NCBI GenBank assembly: GCA_963978895.1
Contig: OZ022245.1
Coordinates: 3,994,009-4,058,008 of the forward strand
Reading direction: 5' to 3'
Length of the DNA stretch: 64,000 nucleotides
Origin: Erpobdella octoculata
Lineage: Eukaryota > Annelida > Clitellata > Hirudinida > Erpobdellidae
In this document: piece by piece, positions 19,801-29,699 of the stretch
Numbering within the stretch: position 1 is the first letter of the stretch
Layout: each line of letters opens with the position of its first letter
Notes under the pieces: generated by a model
What the model saw: the letters and a program-made list of their open reading frames with translations, nothing else
What the model was told of the DNA's origin: nothing
Databases searched by the model: none
Made by a program: the position numbers and the translations under genes

Positions 19801-22330
19801 GTTATCTTTGTTTATTTTTGAAGTTGTGGACAAAATAGTAAATCGTATGACAGACAGGTTAATTCCAATTAGTGTTTCATTTTTTGGATTTTCAAAACTT
19901 TCTAAATCTCAAAGGAATGCATGATTTTATGAGAAAAATTAGTACACTCTCAAACTACCAGTTATGAAAGTGGAGTTGCTTTAGGACAGACTCTTAGTGA
20001 ATCAACAACAATCCCTTGTTCTAATTCGTGGCTTAGAAGTTAATTGACATTATGTCAAGTTGACAATTATCAAGATTAAATTATAGGAGTTACATGTATT
20101 TAGCTTTTTTGAAATGTTTTTTATAGCTACTGGGTAGTCTTGACATATTCCATTAAACTCGTGTTATTATTGGCGTAAGCAGTCTTCCCAGTTGACTTCC
20201 CATCTCGTTATATAGACACAAAATCCCAAGCTCCGTCCTGTCAGTTTTCACAAACACACAACGCCATGCATACTACCTATTTCCTAATGCATGACACTCC
20301 TCTTGTTTCCAAAAATCCTGTATCCAGCTTTGATACAAAAAAAACAATTTCTAAAAAAACTAATAAACTTTTTTTTTTTCAAAACGATGGCCGTGAGTGG
20401 GTAATGTTTTAATTAATTTTTCAAAAAATAAAATTTTTCGGAAAATCCTTAGGGAGCAATTTCTCCCCTGCCCTTCAGCAAATGACGCCCCTGCTTACCG
20501 CACTGGGTAACAGCAAGATTAGTAACGCCCATTGATATATACTATATATAGTATATAGATCACTGGTGACGCCACTATGTACAGCCCTCGTCAAACCCCA
20601 TTATTGCTATTAAAACACTATAATAATTGTAAGTGCATGTATCATATAGTAAGACTCGAAAAGTGGTAAAATAGAGCCTTGTTGAGCGTAGCACACAGAA
20701 TTGAACTCTGTACTGTCGCTGTATTTCTTTCCAATGGCATCACTTGGGGCTGGACACCAAAATGTAAAATACGACAATCTATAATTATATGTCGCTATAC
20801 GACATTAACTAACCAAATCCAATCATCATTTTTAAGAAGTGTTTGCTAGGTTTTAAGCTATGCCTGGTACCTAATTAAATTTTGCTAGGAGATATAGAGT
20901 TTACTAGTTTACCCTCTCCCGAGTGATAGACTTAAAAAAACGTTTTGGGGTTTATATCTCTTCTTCCGGTCACAAACACCGATTTTTTTAAGAGAACTAG
21001 AGTTTATCTCCCATTCTTTTATCCCCTAGTCATCGGTTTTTAGGACGCCCTTAACGGGACATCCATTTATTATGTCAATTTGTTCATGAAGTTCAAGTGT
21101 TGTTATAATCACATTGAAATCTGTTACCCATAACTAAAAAACTGTAGTAACAATTTATTTGTAGAACTTTTAATATCTACGTAAAATTCTATTTTTAGCA
21201 TAAAAGCCAGCTTTATAAAATATTGTTGGTTATTTTGTTTTTTTTTTGGGGGGGTAAAATTGGTTTGAAATAATTTGGTTAGGGGTGACTGAAAGTTTGA
21301 CAGTTGTTGACAAGGGGGAGGGACGGGGTGACAAATTGCCTAAAAATTGTTGACATAATAAATGGACGTCCCCTAAGTATACTGTGTAATACCAAACTTT
21401 GTGATGACACTTTCAACTGTATAAAAGCAATCTTTTGCCAAACGCTCTTTTTCTTATTCTGGTCCCTTTTTTGGAATTCTCTTTCACCTTCCCTCACTAT
21501 GTTTTCATCAGTCATTTCTTTCCGCCAGGGCTGATGAAAGCGTTCCCTTTCAGTTAATTTGTAGCCGAGCGCTCTTGAACGCCTCGTCTAAAAATGCGCT
21601 ATATAAAGTGAAATTGATTAAACTGTTGTTACACTTTTACTTAAGATTATGCCATGGGTGGTAAAGGTTCGAGAAGCTACGAAAATTAATCCTTCCATGC
21701 ACATTTTGCAATACCCGCGAATGCGATGTTCGAATCTGCCTATATATAGTCTTATTGTTCTTCCTCTGAATTTTGACAAAAAAAGTTAAAATCAAAACCC
21801 AAAATTAAAAAAAAATTTTTACCCGAAACATTCCTAATTTATTAGTACTGCTAATTGAGTCATGCTAATTAATAAATTACTTGATTTGATAAATGAACGC
21901 AGGACTGAGCTTGAGATGCTTGCAATGTGAGTGGGATAAGGACGCTAGAGTAGCTAGAGCTAGAGAATGCCTTAATGGAACCATTGAAGCAACCGAATGT
22001 CCTTATCTCTCGACCTATTCTTGTGCTATTTCTACAACATATTCCGATACCATGGAAAGATATCGGAGAAACAACGGAGGTATAAATAAATAATTTTTCT
22101 ACTAAAATCAACAAATTAATTTAAATTGTTTTTTTTTCGTAGACTATGTACCTTTAGTTTCATTTTCGAGAATATGTAGCAGGGAGAGTGAAGTGAAGCA
22201 TAAATGTGATGGTAACACAATAAATAACAGGATCAACATCTGGTGTGATAAGACATGTCGCAGAGATGGCTGTAACAGCGATTTGGAAATCTTACAGAGT
22301 TACTTAACCCGTACTATTACGGAAAATTAA
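16849..22330 (+). CDS. Secreted LU-domain (Ly6/uPAR-fold) protein, three exons, 148 aa
   Basis: Exons 16849-16930, 21903-22079 and 22143-22330, joined in matching phases with GT-AG introns of 4972 and 63 bp. Exon 1 encodes a signal peptide (IKLLLHFLMFSIIIDFHAG). The mature part begins LRCLQC and ends CRRDGCNSD, the classical first CxxC and closing C-N of the three-finger LU domain, with ten cysteines in all. Known LU proteins act outside the cell, as GPI-anchored receptors or secreted modulators of receptors and channels. Here the tail after the last cysteine (about 16 residues, polar) lacks a hydrophobic GPI signal, which suggests a secreted protein. AATAAA lies at 22439-22444. The large first intron holds a hAT-like element with a nested Helitron-like one. 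Partner and function are unknown. Confidence 0.8.
17690..17940 (+). mobile_element. Possible Helitron-like 3' end preceding the H1 copy
   Basis: Ends AACGCGTGACCGGGTCTAGCTAG at 17940, directly before the TC start of the next element at 17941. It is unrelated in sequence to H1 and H2. The extent to the left is unknown. Confidence 0.3.
17941..19517 (+). mobile_element. Helitron-like element, family H1, longest copy (1577 bp)
   Basis: Begins TCTATATATATAAAAGAAC, then a long (CTGA)n block to about 18055, then several head-to-tail copies of a roughly 120-180 bp module (TTTAGTTTCTACTC ... CATTTTTTGAAAATTTGGTT). It ends GCTACGGGCACTGCTAG at 19517, followed by T. It is the most complete example of the family. 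The number of internal modules differs between copies, so the interior behaves like a tandem array. No transposition genes. Confidence 0.6.
20494..21338. other. Intron 1 of the LU gene, remainder
   Basis: AT-rich, no gene. A small perfect palindrome (ATACTATATATAGTAT) lies near 20536-20553. Short GGGGCGTC-like and GGTGACGCC motifs near 20570 may be further hAT end debris. Confidence 0.4.
21339..21625 (+). pseudogene. LINE 3' end fragment
   Basis: The plus strand retains a relic of the LINE ORF2 C-terminus (SLFWNSLSPSLT, consensus LWNSLP). A 3' UTR follows with CCGAGCGCTCTTGAACGCC and GCGCTATATAAAG, the same terminal structure as 54470-54545. It is a 5'-truncated dead copy within intron 1 of the LU gene. 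Confidence 0.6.
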
Positions 22331-22438
22331 GTACAGCACATGCATCCTCAGACATTTTAAAGTTACTACAAGAAGAGCTTTGAGCTTATTTATGGCTTTA
22401 TAGACCATATTCTTTTAATGATGTTAAAAAGAAATTCC

Positions 22439-22444
22439 AAATAA
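22439..22444 (+). terminator. Polyadenylation signal AATAAA of the LU gene
   Basis: AATAAA 108 bases after the LU gene's stop codon. Confidence 0.5.
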
Positions 22445-22913
22445 AATATAATGCTTGACTTTGTTTTTGCTTTATTACTTTTTAGGCTGAAGTCGTCTTT
22501 ACTTTTCTAGAAAAAAACCTCCCTATTGAAAAGTTATATCTCTTGTCGAAGCCAAACAATTATTTAATTGTATGTCACTCATATTTATTTATTTATTTAT
22601 TTATTGGTACACGAACAGAGGGACCCAAAGGGCCACTAATACTGTTCGGACAGAACACAATAAAAACTATAGAAAAACAAAACAAAATAAACCGTCTGAT
22701 GTGAGGCGACGAGCCAGGCAAAAGTAAAACAGAAAAGTTGTGTTCAAAATATAAACTATATGACTATATATGAATATTAACTAATACATAATAGATGGAT
22801 TAGTAACAACAATGTAATCAGATAAATATTTGTATTTAGATCTAGGTACCTGATAGATACTAGTTTTTAAATGAGGATGTCACAGAAGGAGTAATAATAG
22901 AGCAATCAGATAT

Positions 22914-25748
22914 CTATTTATATGTGAGAAAGTTTGATAGGTTGGCTTCCGCTACGAGACATTTAAACCTACTGAGAGTGGTTGAACTGACAATATCGCT
23001 AGGCAATTGGTTCCATAGATTAATAACACGATTAGTATAGAAAAATTTGGTAACATCAACTCTATTAAAGACAGATTTTAGCTTGAACTGGTGACCCCTA
23101 GTGGAATGATACATGGAGAACTGAAAACTATGTTTTAAGTCGGAATCAATAAAACCGTTCAAAAAGCTGTAGCACAAACAAAGATCACTGATGAGTCTTC
23201 GGTGTTCAAGTGATGGGAGATTGAGAGTTTTGAGTCTCACCGCATACGGAAGGTTCTTGAGAGCCGGGATCGCCTTGGTAAATCTTTTTTGAATTCTTTC
23301 GATATCGTCAATAAGATATCGGTGATGAGGATTCCACACCTGCGAGCAATACTCCAGAAGAGGTCGAACATATGTGCAAAAAGCTTGCTTAAGCAAATCT
23401 GGATCTTTAGATGTAAATGATTTAATGATGAGACGCGATCTCACAGACGCAACATGAACGATATTTGCCACGTGATATTTTAAACTCAGGCTAGCATCCA
23501 CAATTACTCCTAGGTCTCTGATATGATCAACGTTCTTTAGTTGGTAAGAGTCAATGGTGTAGATGGGAGATTTAAGTTTTGCACCTGCGGGACCAAAAAT
23601 AGAGAGAACAAGACATTTTTCCAGTGCCAAGTTCAACTGCCAGTCTTTGCTCCATACCAGCAAGTGGTCAATTGCCTTCTGTAAGTTGTTGGCATTAGGC
23701 TGGACAGGTGCATACAGTTTGATGTCGTCGGCAAATAGTTTGACTGAGATCGATCCCAACTCCACACTATCTGTAACATCGTTAATATAGATCAGGAACA
23801 GAGTTGGACCGAGAACACTGCCTTGCGGAACCCCGCTTGTAACAGCTCTTGGCTCAGACAGGCTACGGTCTATCTGAACCATCTGGCGGCGATCCTTTAA
23901 AAAGTCAGTGATCCATGCCAATAGATCTCCAGCTATTCCATAAGCTTCCAACTTTCTTTTTAATTTGAGATGAGAAATGGAATCAAAGGCTTTTTGAAAA
24001 TCAAAATAAATTATATCCGTGCGTCTGCGTTTCTCCATTGACAATGACCAGTCAGATACACATTCAAGTAGATTAGTACTGGTTGACCTTGACTGTAAAA
24101 ATCCATGTTGGTGTCGAGAGATGAGATTGTGTTCAATTAAATAGTGTTGCATGGTTTTATTAATTATTTTCTCCATAATGCGACAACAGGTACAGGTAAG
24201 AGAAATGGGTCGGTAATTAGAAGGATTGCTGGTGGGACCTTTTTTATGGATGGGTTGAATAAATGCTGCTTTCCACTCTTTTGGTAGTATTTTAGATTTT
24301 AAAGACGTGTGGAAAATATGACAAAGAGGCGTTGCTAGACTGGAAGCGCATTTCTTCAAAAGTAGGTTCGGAATGCCATCTGGACCAAGAGAACATGAGT
24401 TATTGAGAGATTTTAGCGTTTTCACAACGGTCGACGGCGTAAAGGAGACGTCCTCCAAGGAGCTCGGTGATCGAGGATCCAACATGGGATTAACGCCATT
24501 GTCGAATGTAAACACGCTTGCAAAATAGTTATTGAAAATGTTGGCAATTTCGGTAGCGTCAGATGTAGAGTTGCCATTTCCCGAATCAATGCTACCAATT
24601 CGAGGATGAGTAAATAGCTTACTGCTGACGTACCTGTAAAACGCTCCAATGTTACCCCCCAAGATAAGTTTTCTCTCAGTGGTAACTTGAACTTCCTTGG
24701 CCAATTTAGAACATTTCTTTGAAAACTCGACATAGCAAACCTTGTGTTTCAAAGCATCAGTAGCCTTCCATCTCTTCCAGAACCACAACTTGGCCTTGTA
24801 AATCATTCTAAGAATTTTCGGAGTTTTTTCCTTTTTTGACCTTGATCCTTTAATACACAGAGGAACAAAATATGTCATAGCCATGTCCAACTGTTGTTTA
24901 AAGATCGACCAACAGCTTTCCACATCAAAGCAGTATTGAAAAACTTGATTCCAGTCGATGTCACTTAAATAGTAATTCATTTCCTCAAAACGTGCTCGTT
25001 TGAAGTCGTAGATATATTGATTAGACGCACCAGTAGTTGAGACGGAGTCGCTAGTCCGGAATACAATCAAATTGTGGTCGCTGGTAGCTATTGGGCAAAC
25101 AACATCTATTTTTGCAATAAACATGTGGTCAGTAGAAAGAATCAAGTCAAGAGTGCTCTCGCCACGAGTATGCTGGAACACAAATTGATGAAGTCCTAGA
25201 TCGTTAAATAGATTCATGAATATCGTGTAGATTTTATTATTGGGATGAGAAAACTGTAACCAGTTGATGTCAGGTAGATTGAAATCTCCCATTAAGCATA
25301 GTGTGTGATTTGTTGAACAGATTATTTTTAAACACTCAATACTATCGATGGCATATTGATGAGCTTCCATGTCAAAACCTCCACTTCGGTAGTAGGCTAT
25401 AATTCTACATGGAGTTGTATTCAGACGAATGTCAATGCAGACAACCTCAATATGCTTGAACTGATTTGGTATTTGGATGAGTTTAAAGACAACGTCCTCT
25501 CTAATTATGAGAGCCACACCACCTCCTCTGGTTTCTCTGTCCCAGCGACATGCAGAATATCCTCTAGGTAAAAATAAACTGTCGGGATCATCTTTAGTAA
25601 GCCAGGTTTCAATAACACAAAAAATAAAAGGTTTATAATCTTCTAAAAATAGAGCAACTTCCGCAATCTTGTTATTTATACTTCTTAAGTTAGTTAAAGC
25701 CATGCGACTTCCAGGTTTAAATCCGAAAGGGCTGGCTACCTCCACCAT
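22914..25748 (-). CDS. LINE ORF2: AP-type endonuclease and reverse transcriptase, 944 aa
   Basis: The N-terminal domain is an apurinic-type endonuclease with ETWLT (about residue 48), GGGVALIIRE, LMGDFNLPDINW (about 153) and SDHNLIVF (about 222), the metal- and DNA-binding signatures. The reverse transcriptase spans about 450-740: GPDGIPN (453), YRPISLTCT, YFDFQKAFDS, SGVPQGSVLGP (641) and LFADDIKLY (671), the catalytic FADD. A C-terminal domain with RPLLEYCSQVW, HRRLISDLC and NLWNQLPSDI follows. No RNase H domain is seen. These features place it in the CR1/Jockey group; the exact clade needs a tree. The start at 25748 overlaps the end of ORF1 by 32 bases in another frame, as expected for termination-reinitiation. 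It nicks target DNA and reverse-transcribes its own RNA there. Confidence 0.92.
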   Translation of the reverse strand: MVEVASPFGFKPGSRMALTNLRSINNKIAEVALFLEDYKPFIFCVIETWLTKDDPDSLFLPRGYSACRWDRETRGGGVALIIREDVVFKLIQIPNQFKHIEVVCIDIRLNTTPCRIIAYYRSGGFDMEAHQYAIDSIECLKIICSTNHTLCLMGDFNLPDINWLQFSHPNNKIYTIFMNLFNDLGLHQFVFQHTRGESTLDLILSTDHMFIAKIDVVCPIATSDHNLIVFRTSDSVSTTGASNQYIYDFKRARFEEMNYYLSDIDWNQVFQYCFDVESCWSIFKQQLDMAMTYFVPLCIKGSRSKKEKTPKILRMIYKAKLWFWKRWKATDALKHKVCYVEFSKKCSKLAKEVQVTTERKLILGGNIGAFYRYVSSKLFTHPRIGSIDSGNGNSTSDATEIANIFNNYFASVFTFDNGVNPMLDPRSPSSLEDVSFTPSTVVKTLKSLNNSCSLGPDGIPNLLLKKCASSLATPLCHIFHTSLKSKILPKEWKAAFIQPIHKKGPTSNPSNYRPISLTCTCCRIMEKIINKTMQHYLIEHNLISRHQHGFLQSRSTSTNLLECVSDWSLSMEKRRRTDIIYFDFQKAFDSISHLKLKRKLEAYGIAGDLLAWITDFLKDRRQMVQIDRSLSEPRAVTSGVPQGSVLGPTLFLIYINDVTDSVELGSISVKLFADDIKLYAPVQPNANNLQKAIDHLLVWSKDWQLNLALEKCLVLSIFGPAGAKLKSPIYTIDSYQLKNVDHIRDLGVIVDASLSLKYHVANIVHVASVRSRLIIKSFTSKDPDLLKQAFCTYVRPLLEYCSQVWNPHHRYLIDDIERIQKRFTKAIPALKNLPYAVRLKTLNLPSLEHRRLISDLCLCYSFLNGFIDSDLKHSFQFSMYHSTRGHQFKLKSVFNRVDVTKFFYTNRVINLWNQLPSDIVSSTTLSRFKCLVAEANLSNFLTYK

Positions 25749-26448
25749 CAGTCAGCAGCTTTGGCACACCTTGCACGGACCCTTTCACTTTTTCGCGTCT
25801 TTCACATCGTCGCAGGTAATTTTGATGGGCCTGTTCCTTAGTGAGATCGCGGTTAATAAAAACTCGCTTGGCGCCGTCATCCTTAGATGCTCGAAGAAGC
25901 ATAGAAGACTGTATCAGATCATCCACAGCCTCGGCACTAGAAAGAGTCACACAAATGAGTGTCTTGGATTGGTTTGGGTTCTTATTCAATCGTCGTGTCC
26001 TCAGAATTTTTGGCTTCACCGTCAGGTGGTTTTCACAAAAATTTGAGATAGTAATGGAGTCAGAAACAGCATCATCCAACATCATTCCAGAAATAACAGC
26101 ATTGTTGGATCTCTTCTTCCTTTCCTCCTTCTCCTGTTCATGCAGCACGAATGAGCGAGAAACTGCCTCTAGCAGAGTCGAGTCATTTTTCTGCAAGCTA
26201 GCAGCATCTGGGAGCTTATTTTCTAGCCCTTCGAGCCTTGACTCAATGGTATTCATTCTCGAAGCCAGTAATTCCATTTTCGAAGAAGCCTCCTTAGAAG
26301 ACTCCTTTAGTATCTGAACCACGTTGTTAAGCACCATCTCAAAGTTCCTATTCATAGTATCCATCACCTGCATCATATTATCGTTGAGTTTATCCGTGAT
26401 TTTTGTCAGTATTGCCTCAAGACTCTCAAGAGTGATTGATTTGGCCAT
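25717..26448 (-). CDS. LINE ORF1: nucleic-acid-binding coiled-coil protein, 243 aa
   Basis: Upstream partner of ORF2. Residues 10-90 are heptad-rich and predicted coiled coil (LNDNMMQVMDTMNRNFEM, then MNTIESRLEGLENKL), for trimer or oligomer formation. After a basic stretch (KEERKKRSNNAVISGM, about 110-125) comes a compact domain with KPKILRTRRL and a basic end, VFINRDLTKEQAHQNYLRR, a form often seen in ORF1 proteins of CR1/Jockey-type LINEs. There is no CCHC knuckle. ORF1 proteins bind the element's RNA and act as chaperones in the RNP. The stop lies 32 bases inside ORF2, and the frame is intact. Confidence 0.82.
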   Translation of the reverse strand: MAKSITLESLEAILTKITDKLNDNMMQVMDTMNRNFEMVLNNVVQILKESSKEASSKMELLASRMNTIESRLEGLENKLPDAASLQKNDSTLLEAVSRSFVLHEQEKEERKKRSNNAVISGMMLDDAVSDSITISNFCENHLTVKPKILRTRRLNKNPNQSKTLICVTLSSAEAVDDLIQSSMLLRASKDDGAKRVFINRDLTKEQAHQNYLRRCERREKVKGSVQGVPKLLTDGGGSQPFRI

Positions 26449-26640
26449 ATTTAAACTGGGATACCCGCCGCAAAATCAACTCAAATTCGGGAAAAGGTCC
26501 TAATTAAAGCAAATTATAATTCGTACAAAAAGTTTTTTATAAAACAGTTAGAAAATTTTAGTCAATTAGCCTGAAAAATGCAATTACAACGGAACGGAGA
26601 ACTTATTTTGTTTACTTCCGGAAGCGCATTGTATTAAGCC

Positions 26641-27667
26641 AAGGCCAAGGTCTAATAGGTAATTAGTAATTAGGTATAAGCACCCCATAAAAAATACAAC
26701 AAGACTGATACAAATTTAATAATTTATTGATAATGATCCTCTTCAATTGACAGACCTGCTCCCTGCAAGGTTAACAACTTGTAAAATCCAAAATTCACAA
26801 TAAATCAAATACAAAAAAATATGCCAGGTCAAATGGAAAAAGAAAATTTTTACCGATAGCACAAAACCCCAAACTCCACTGCCCACAACGTGACGGGGTT
26901 GCGACGGCTCGGGTGATTCCGTAGATGTCATCCATCTGGACGGTGACGGACTCCGAATAAATCGTATCCTGAGAATCTAATCAAACCTGAATGAGAGGTG
27001 AATCTACTGAACGATGAGATTACATCAAAACAATTTTGAACAAATTGACTACGAGAACTTGAGAAAAAACCTAGACGAACCGAAATCAAATCTGAAATTT
27101 TCCAGTACCGTAGAGCATTCAAAAAACAAAAATTCTTGACTTTAAATTAAAACAATAATACAAAACTGCAGATAAAACAAACAATTGGAAAAATGAGCAC
27201 CTCAAAACTCTCATTTCAATAACGATAACACAAATCCATGAGATCTTCAAGCAGGAAATTGAAAGGAATGTTAGTAAAATCAAAATGATATTAAAAAGAC
27301 ACTTAAGTTGTGCTTCTAGCAGTAATTATGAATTATCTGAAAGACTAAAAACACCTCAAGAAGAACAAATAATGAATCAACTTTCACATTACAACATGAT
27401 TCATCTTTCAACACACTGGCATATTCAAACTTCAAAAATATTTGTATGACAAACAAGTATAAGTATCGTGCTTGTTTACAACAATAGTTGTTAAACAATA
27501 ACTATGAAACGTTGCTAAAAACAAGGCACAATGATACCTATAATATTTGCATAACAATAACAGATGTATAACATACAATATTTAAACCTCAAACAGTAAA
27601 TGCATCAAAAATCATTGAAATAACAGACAATACAAAAGTTGTATGACAAAATATGTTGATAATGCAA
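26641..27667. other. Intergenic, AT-rich; no gene supported
   Basis: Between the LINE 5' end and the Maf-like gene's downstream region. Several 60-codon frames (26743-27122, 27316-27498 minus) match nothing and have no signals. Confidence 0.45.
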
Positions 27668-27850
27668 TGATAATAGTTGCATAGCTAACAATAATAGTTG
27701 CATAGCAAACAATAATAGTTGCATAGCAAACAATAATAGTTGCATAGCAATCAATAATAATTGCATAGCAAACAATAATAGTTGCATAACAATCAATAAT
27801 AATTGCATAGCAAACAATAATAGTTGTATAGCAAACAATATTTGTATCAC
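27668..27850. repeat. 21 bp minisatellite, about 8-9 units
   Basis: Unit close to AATAATAGTTGCATAGCAAAC, with point differences between units, decaying at both edges into related AACAATTGTATAAC sequence. It lies 640 bp downstream of the Maf-like stop codon, perhaps in its 3' UTR. Confidence 0.85.
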
Positions 27851-28103
27851 AACAATTGTATAACAAATAATTGTATAAAACAACATTTTCAAGTCAGCAA
27901 TAGCTGTATAAAAAATAAAACAATAACCATATTATAACAATGTCAGTACATTGGAAACAAGTGAAGATGAAAAAACAAATTATTTATCATCAAGGCAAAA
28001 ACTTTCTAAATGCAATATTAAAGAGGTAGATGTTTCCACAACGGTATCGCATGAACAAAATAGTTCAAAAGAAACAGATCACCGTAAATAGGAAAATGTA
28101 AAC

Positions 28104-28207
28104 AAATTATGCATGTAAATATAATATAATTATAATATTTTAATTTACATGCATTGCAAAATTATGCATGTAAATATAATTATAATATTTTAATTTACAT
28201 GCATTGC
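28104..28207. repeat. Tandem pair of palindromes
   Basis: The segment TATGCATGTAAATATAA ... TTTACATGCATTGCA is itself an inverted repeat (ATGCATGTAAA / TTTACATGCAT) and occurs twice in tandem with a small length difference. It lies about 290 bp downstream of the Maf-like gene. Confidence 0.8.
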
Positions 28208-28490
28208 AGCCTCCTCCTCCCCATACAGCTGCACCATCCTCACCTTTTTTTTAACAAACAATCTAACAAGAATGGAAGAAAATAAACTGTCAGTCACTCA
28301 TCAACATCTGTCAAATTATTAAATTTTACAAATATTAATAGTATAAACATTATAAATATCACATGACTCGAAAAACGATTAAAAAACAATTGCCAGTTCA
28401 GATGTATGCAACAACGCTGCTGAAACAATTAAAGTGAACATGGTTATAAAAGAAATAAAACATAAGAGAGCATAGAATAACAAAAGCAGC

Positions 28491-29228
28491 TTAAGATGCA
28501 GCTGCTTGCTTCATCTTAAGCTGCTCATTCAAAGCAGACAGTCTGCCAATTTCTTTATTGGCAGCTTCGAGCTGCTTTTTGAGTTGTTCATTTTCTTCCT
28601 CTAGGGAAAGGTTTTGGCTCACCTTCTTGCTCCTGAAAACCTTGGCGTACGACCGGTTTTTCAACTGCCTGCGACGCTTCTTCAGTTCAGCTGCCGCCTC
28701 TTCCGGAACGTTCTTCAGCAGCTTGTTCAGCTCCTTCGTCTTCATGCCGACTAGTTCTTCTTCTGAAACGATCTCATCTTTTGCAAACAAATCCATCGCG
28801 CCGGGTGACACGCTGTCAAAAGAATCTCGCCGACTCAGAGGAGAATCTGGCTGGCCGGGTGAAGAACCTGGTTGACAAGATAGAGAATTCTGTTCGTAGG
28901 ATGGGAAGTTCAAGTTGATCTGGAAGAAGCATTGAGTGTTTTCGATACCAGAAGATAGATCTCCTTTGACTTCAGAGGAAGAATCTGATTCGCTAAACGG
29001 AACAAGATCTTCTGTTGATGAGTTTTCCGTGCTGTCGAGGACGCAGAGGTTTCTGTTTTCGGTCAGAAGAAGATCTGGAACTTCAAAAGAGTCATGTAGA
29101 AGAAATTTATCCATATCATCATTACTGAAGAGCATCTCCATCAAGTCATCTGGTACACAAAGTAACGGATTGCTAGAAGATCTTTCCAAATCAAAATCAA
29201 AACCGTCTAAAATAGAATTACCGTCCAT
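28491..29228 (-). CDS. Maf-like bZIP transcription factor, single exon, 245 aa
   Basis: The C-terminal half carries the Maf layout. An extended homology region (ELVGMKTKELNKLLKN, about 158-173) precedes a basic region (KKRRRQLKNRSYAKVFRSKK, 183-202). The leucine zipper (about 209-237) has leucines at heptad spacing and one Ala. The Maf hallmark is a Tyr in the basic region (NRGYAxxCR in family members); here it reads NRSYAKVFR, so Gly and Cys are replaced by Ser and Phe. The N-terminal half is acidic and Ser-rich, as in the transactivation region of large Mafs, and the intronless form also fits large Mafs. It would bind MARE-type DNA as a homo- or heterodimer in the nucleus. Its divergent contacts mean specificity cannot be assumed. 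A divergent bZIP of another group is the alternative. Confidence 0.75.
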   Translation of the reverse strand: MDGNSILDGFDFDLERSSSNPLLCVPDDLMEMLFSNDDMDKFLLHDSFEVPDLLLTENRNLCVLDSTENSSTEDLVPFSESDSSSEVKGDLSSGIENTQCFFQINLNFPSYEQNSLSCQPGSSPGQPDSPLSRRDSFDSVSPGAMDLFAKDEIVSEEELVGMKTKELNKLLKNVPEEAAAELKKRRRQLKNRSYAKVFRSKKVSQNLSLEEENEQLKKQLEAANKEIGRLSALNEQLKMKQAAAS

Positions 29229-29384
29229 CTGAAAAAGTAAAATTTGAAAAAAAATTAAAATATTGGTTTTGTTCTAAATTACAAGCAATAATATTCTCTT
29301 TTATTTAATTATCAATATAATTTTGTCTACTTTACAGTAGCTTCCGCATGCTCCAGAACTTCAACTGGAACAAACTAGAGATGT

Positions 29385-29500
29385 CACGGGTACCCGACCC
29401 GAACCCAAAGTTTAGTACTACTCGGTCTATTTTGGAAACCTGAACTTTTGAAAATGGGAAACCCGAACTTTCTAAAAATCAAAACCTGAACCTGAGTATT
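29385..29500. repeat. Probable transposon end debris (GGGTACCCGACCCG motif)
   Basis: AGAGATGTCACGGGTACCCG, then repeated ACCCGAAC/AACCTGAAC units. This kind of sequence is common at ends of hAT elements. A related segment (GACCCGACCCGTCAG) lies near 63140. The partner end was not found. Confidence 0.3.
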
Positions 29501-29699
29501 GAAACAAGCATCCGTTAAGTATGTTGTGTAAAACTTTAAATAGACTATTTGAGAACCCTTTATTTCGTTATAGCTACAGAATTTATGATAATAATGCAAG
29601 ACTCATATGTAATGCTAGACCAATTACAGTAAACGATCAACTTTTTAACAGAATTCGAGAAAAATAAAATAAATCATGGCTGACTACAATATCCTACAA

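Larger units (their letters stand above)
17389..20493. mobile_element. hAT-like element in intron 1 of the LU gene, carrying a nested insertion
   Basis: Left end CAGGGGCGTCATTTCAGC and right end AAATGACGCCCCTG are inverted, the CAGGGGCG start being typical of hAT transposons. The 8 bp flanks (TATGTTAC and CTTACCGC) do not match, so a target duplication is not confirmed. Internal sequence has no transposase frame that I recognise, and it is interrupted by the Helitron-like element at 17941-19517. Confidence 0.45.
22583..26640 (-). mobile_element. Apparently full-length CR1/Jockey-group LINE
   Basis: Two intact, overlapping ORFs (25717-26448 and 22914-25748) are followed by a 330 bp 3' UTR ending in (AATA)n, seen on plus as TTTATTTATT at 22583-22604. 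The 5' UTR extends beyond 26449; the 5' end at about 26640 is a guess and no target duplication was identified. The absence of stops in nearly 3.5 kb of coding sequence means a recent, possibly mobile copy. It lies downstream of the LU gene, on the opposite strand. Confidence 0.8.

Noticed and set aside
21500..21540. Second hammerhead candidate (CTGATGA on minus near 21507)
   Set aside because: No pairing helices around the core and no cleavage-site arrangement.
25841..26317. 158-codon plus-strand frame, and similar ones at 23563 and 25669
   Set aside because: Antisense shadows of the LINE ORF1 and ORF2.
28491..29228. XBP1-type bZIP assignment of the 245 aa protein
   Set aside because: The basic region has the Maf-type Tyr and an upstream extended homology region; an XBP1-type basic region and unconventional-splice hairpin are not seen.
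28558..29232. Plus-strand frames at 28558-28875 and 28936-29232
   Set aside because: Antisense shadows of the Maf-like gene.
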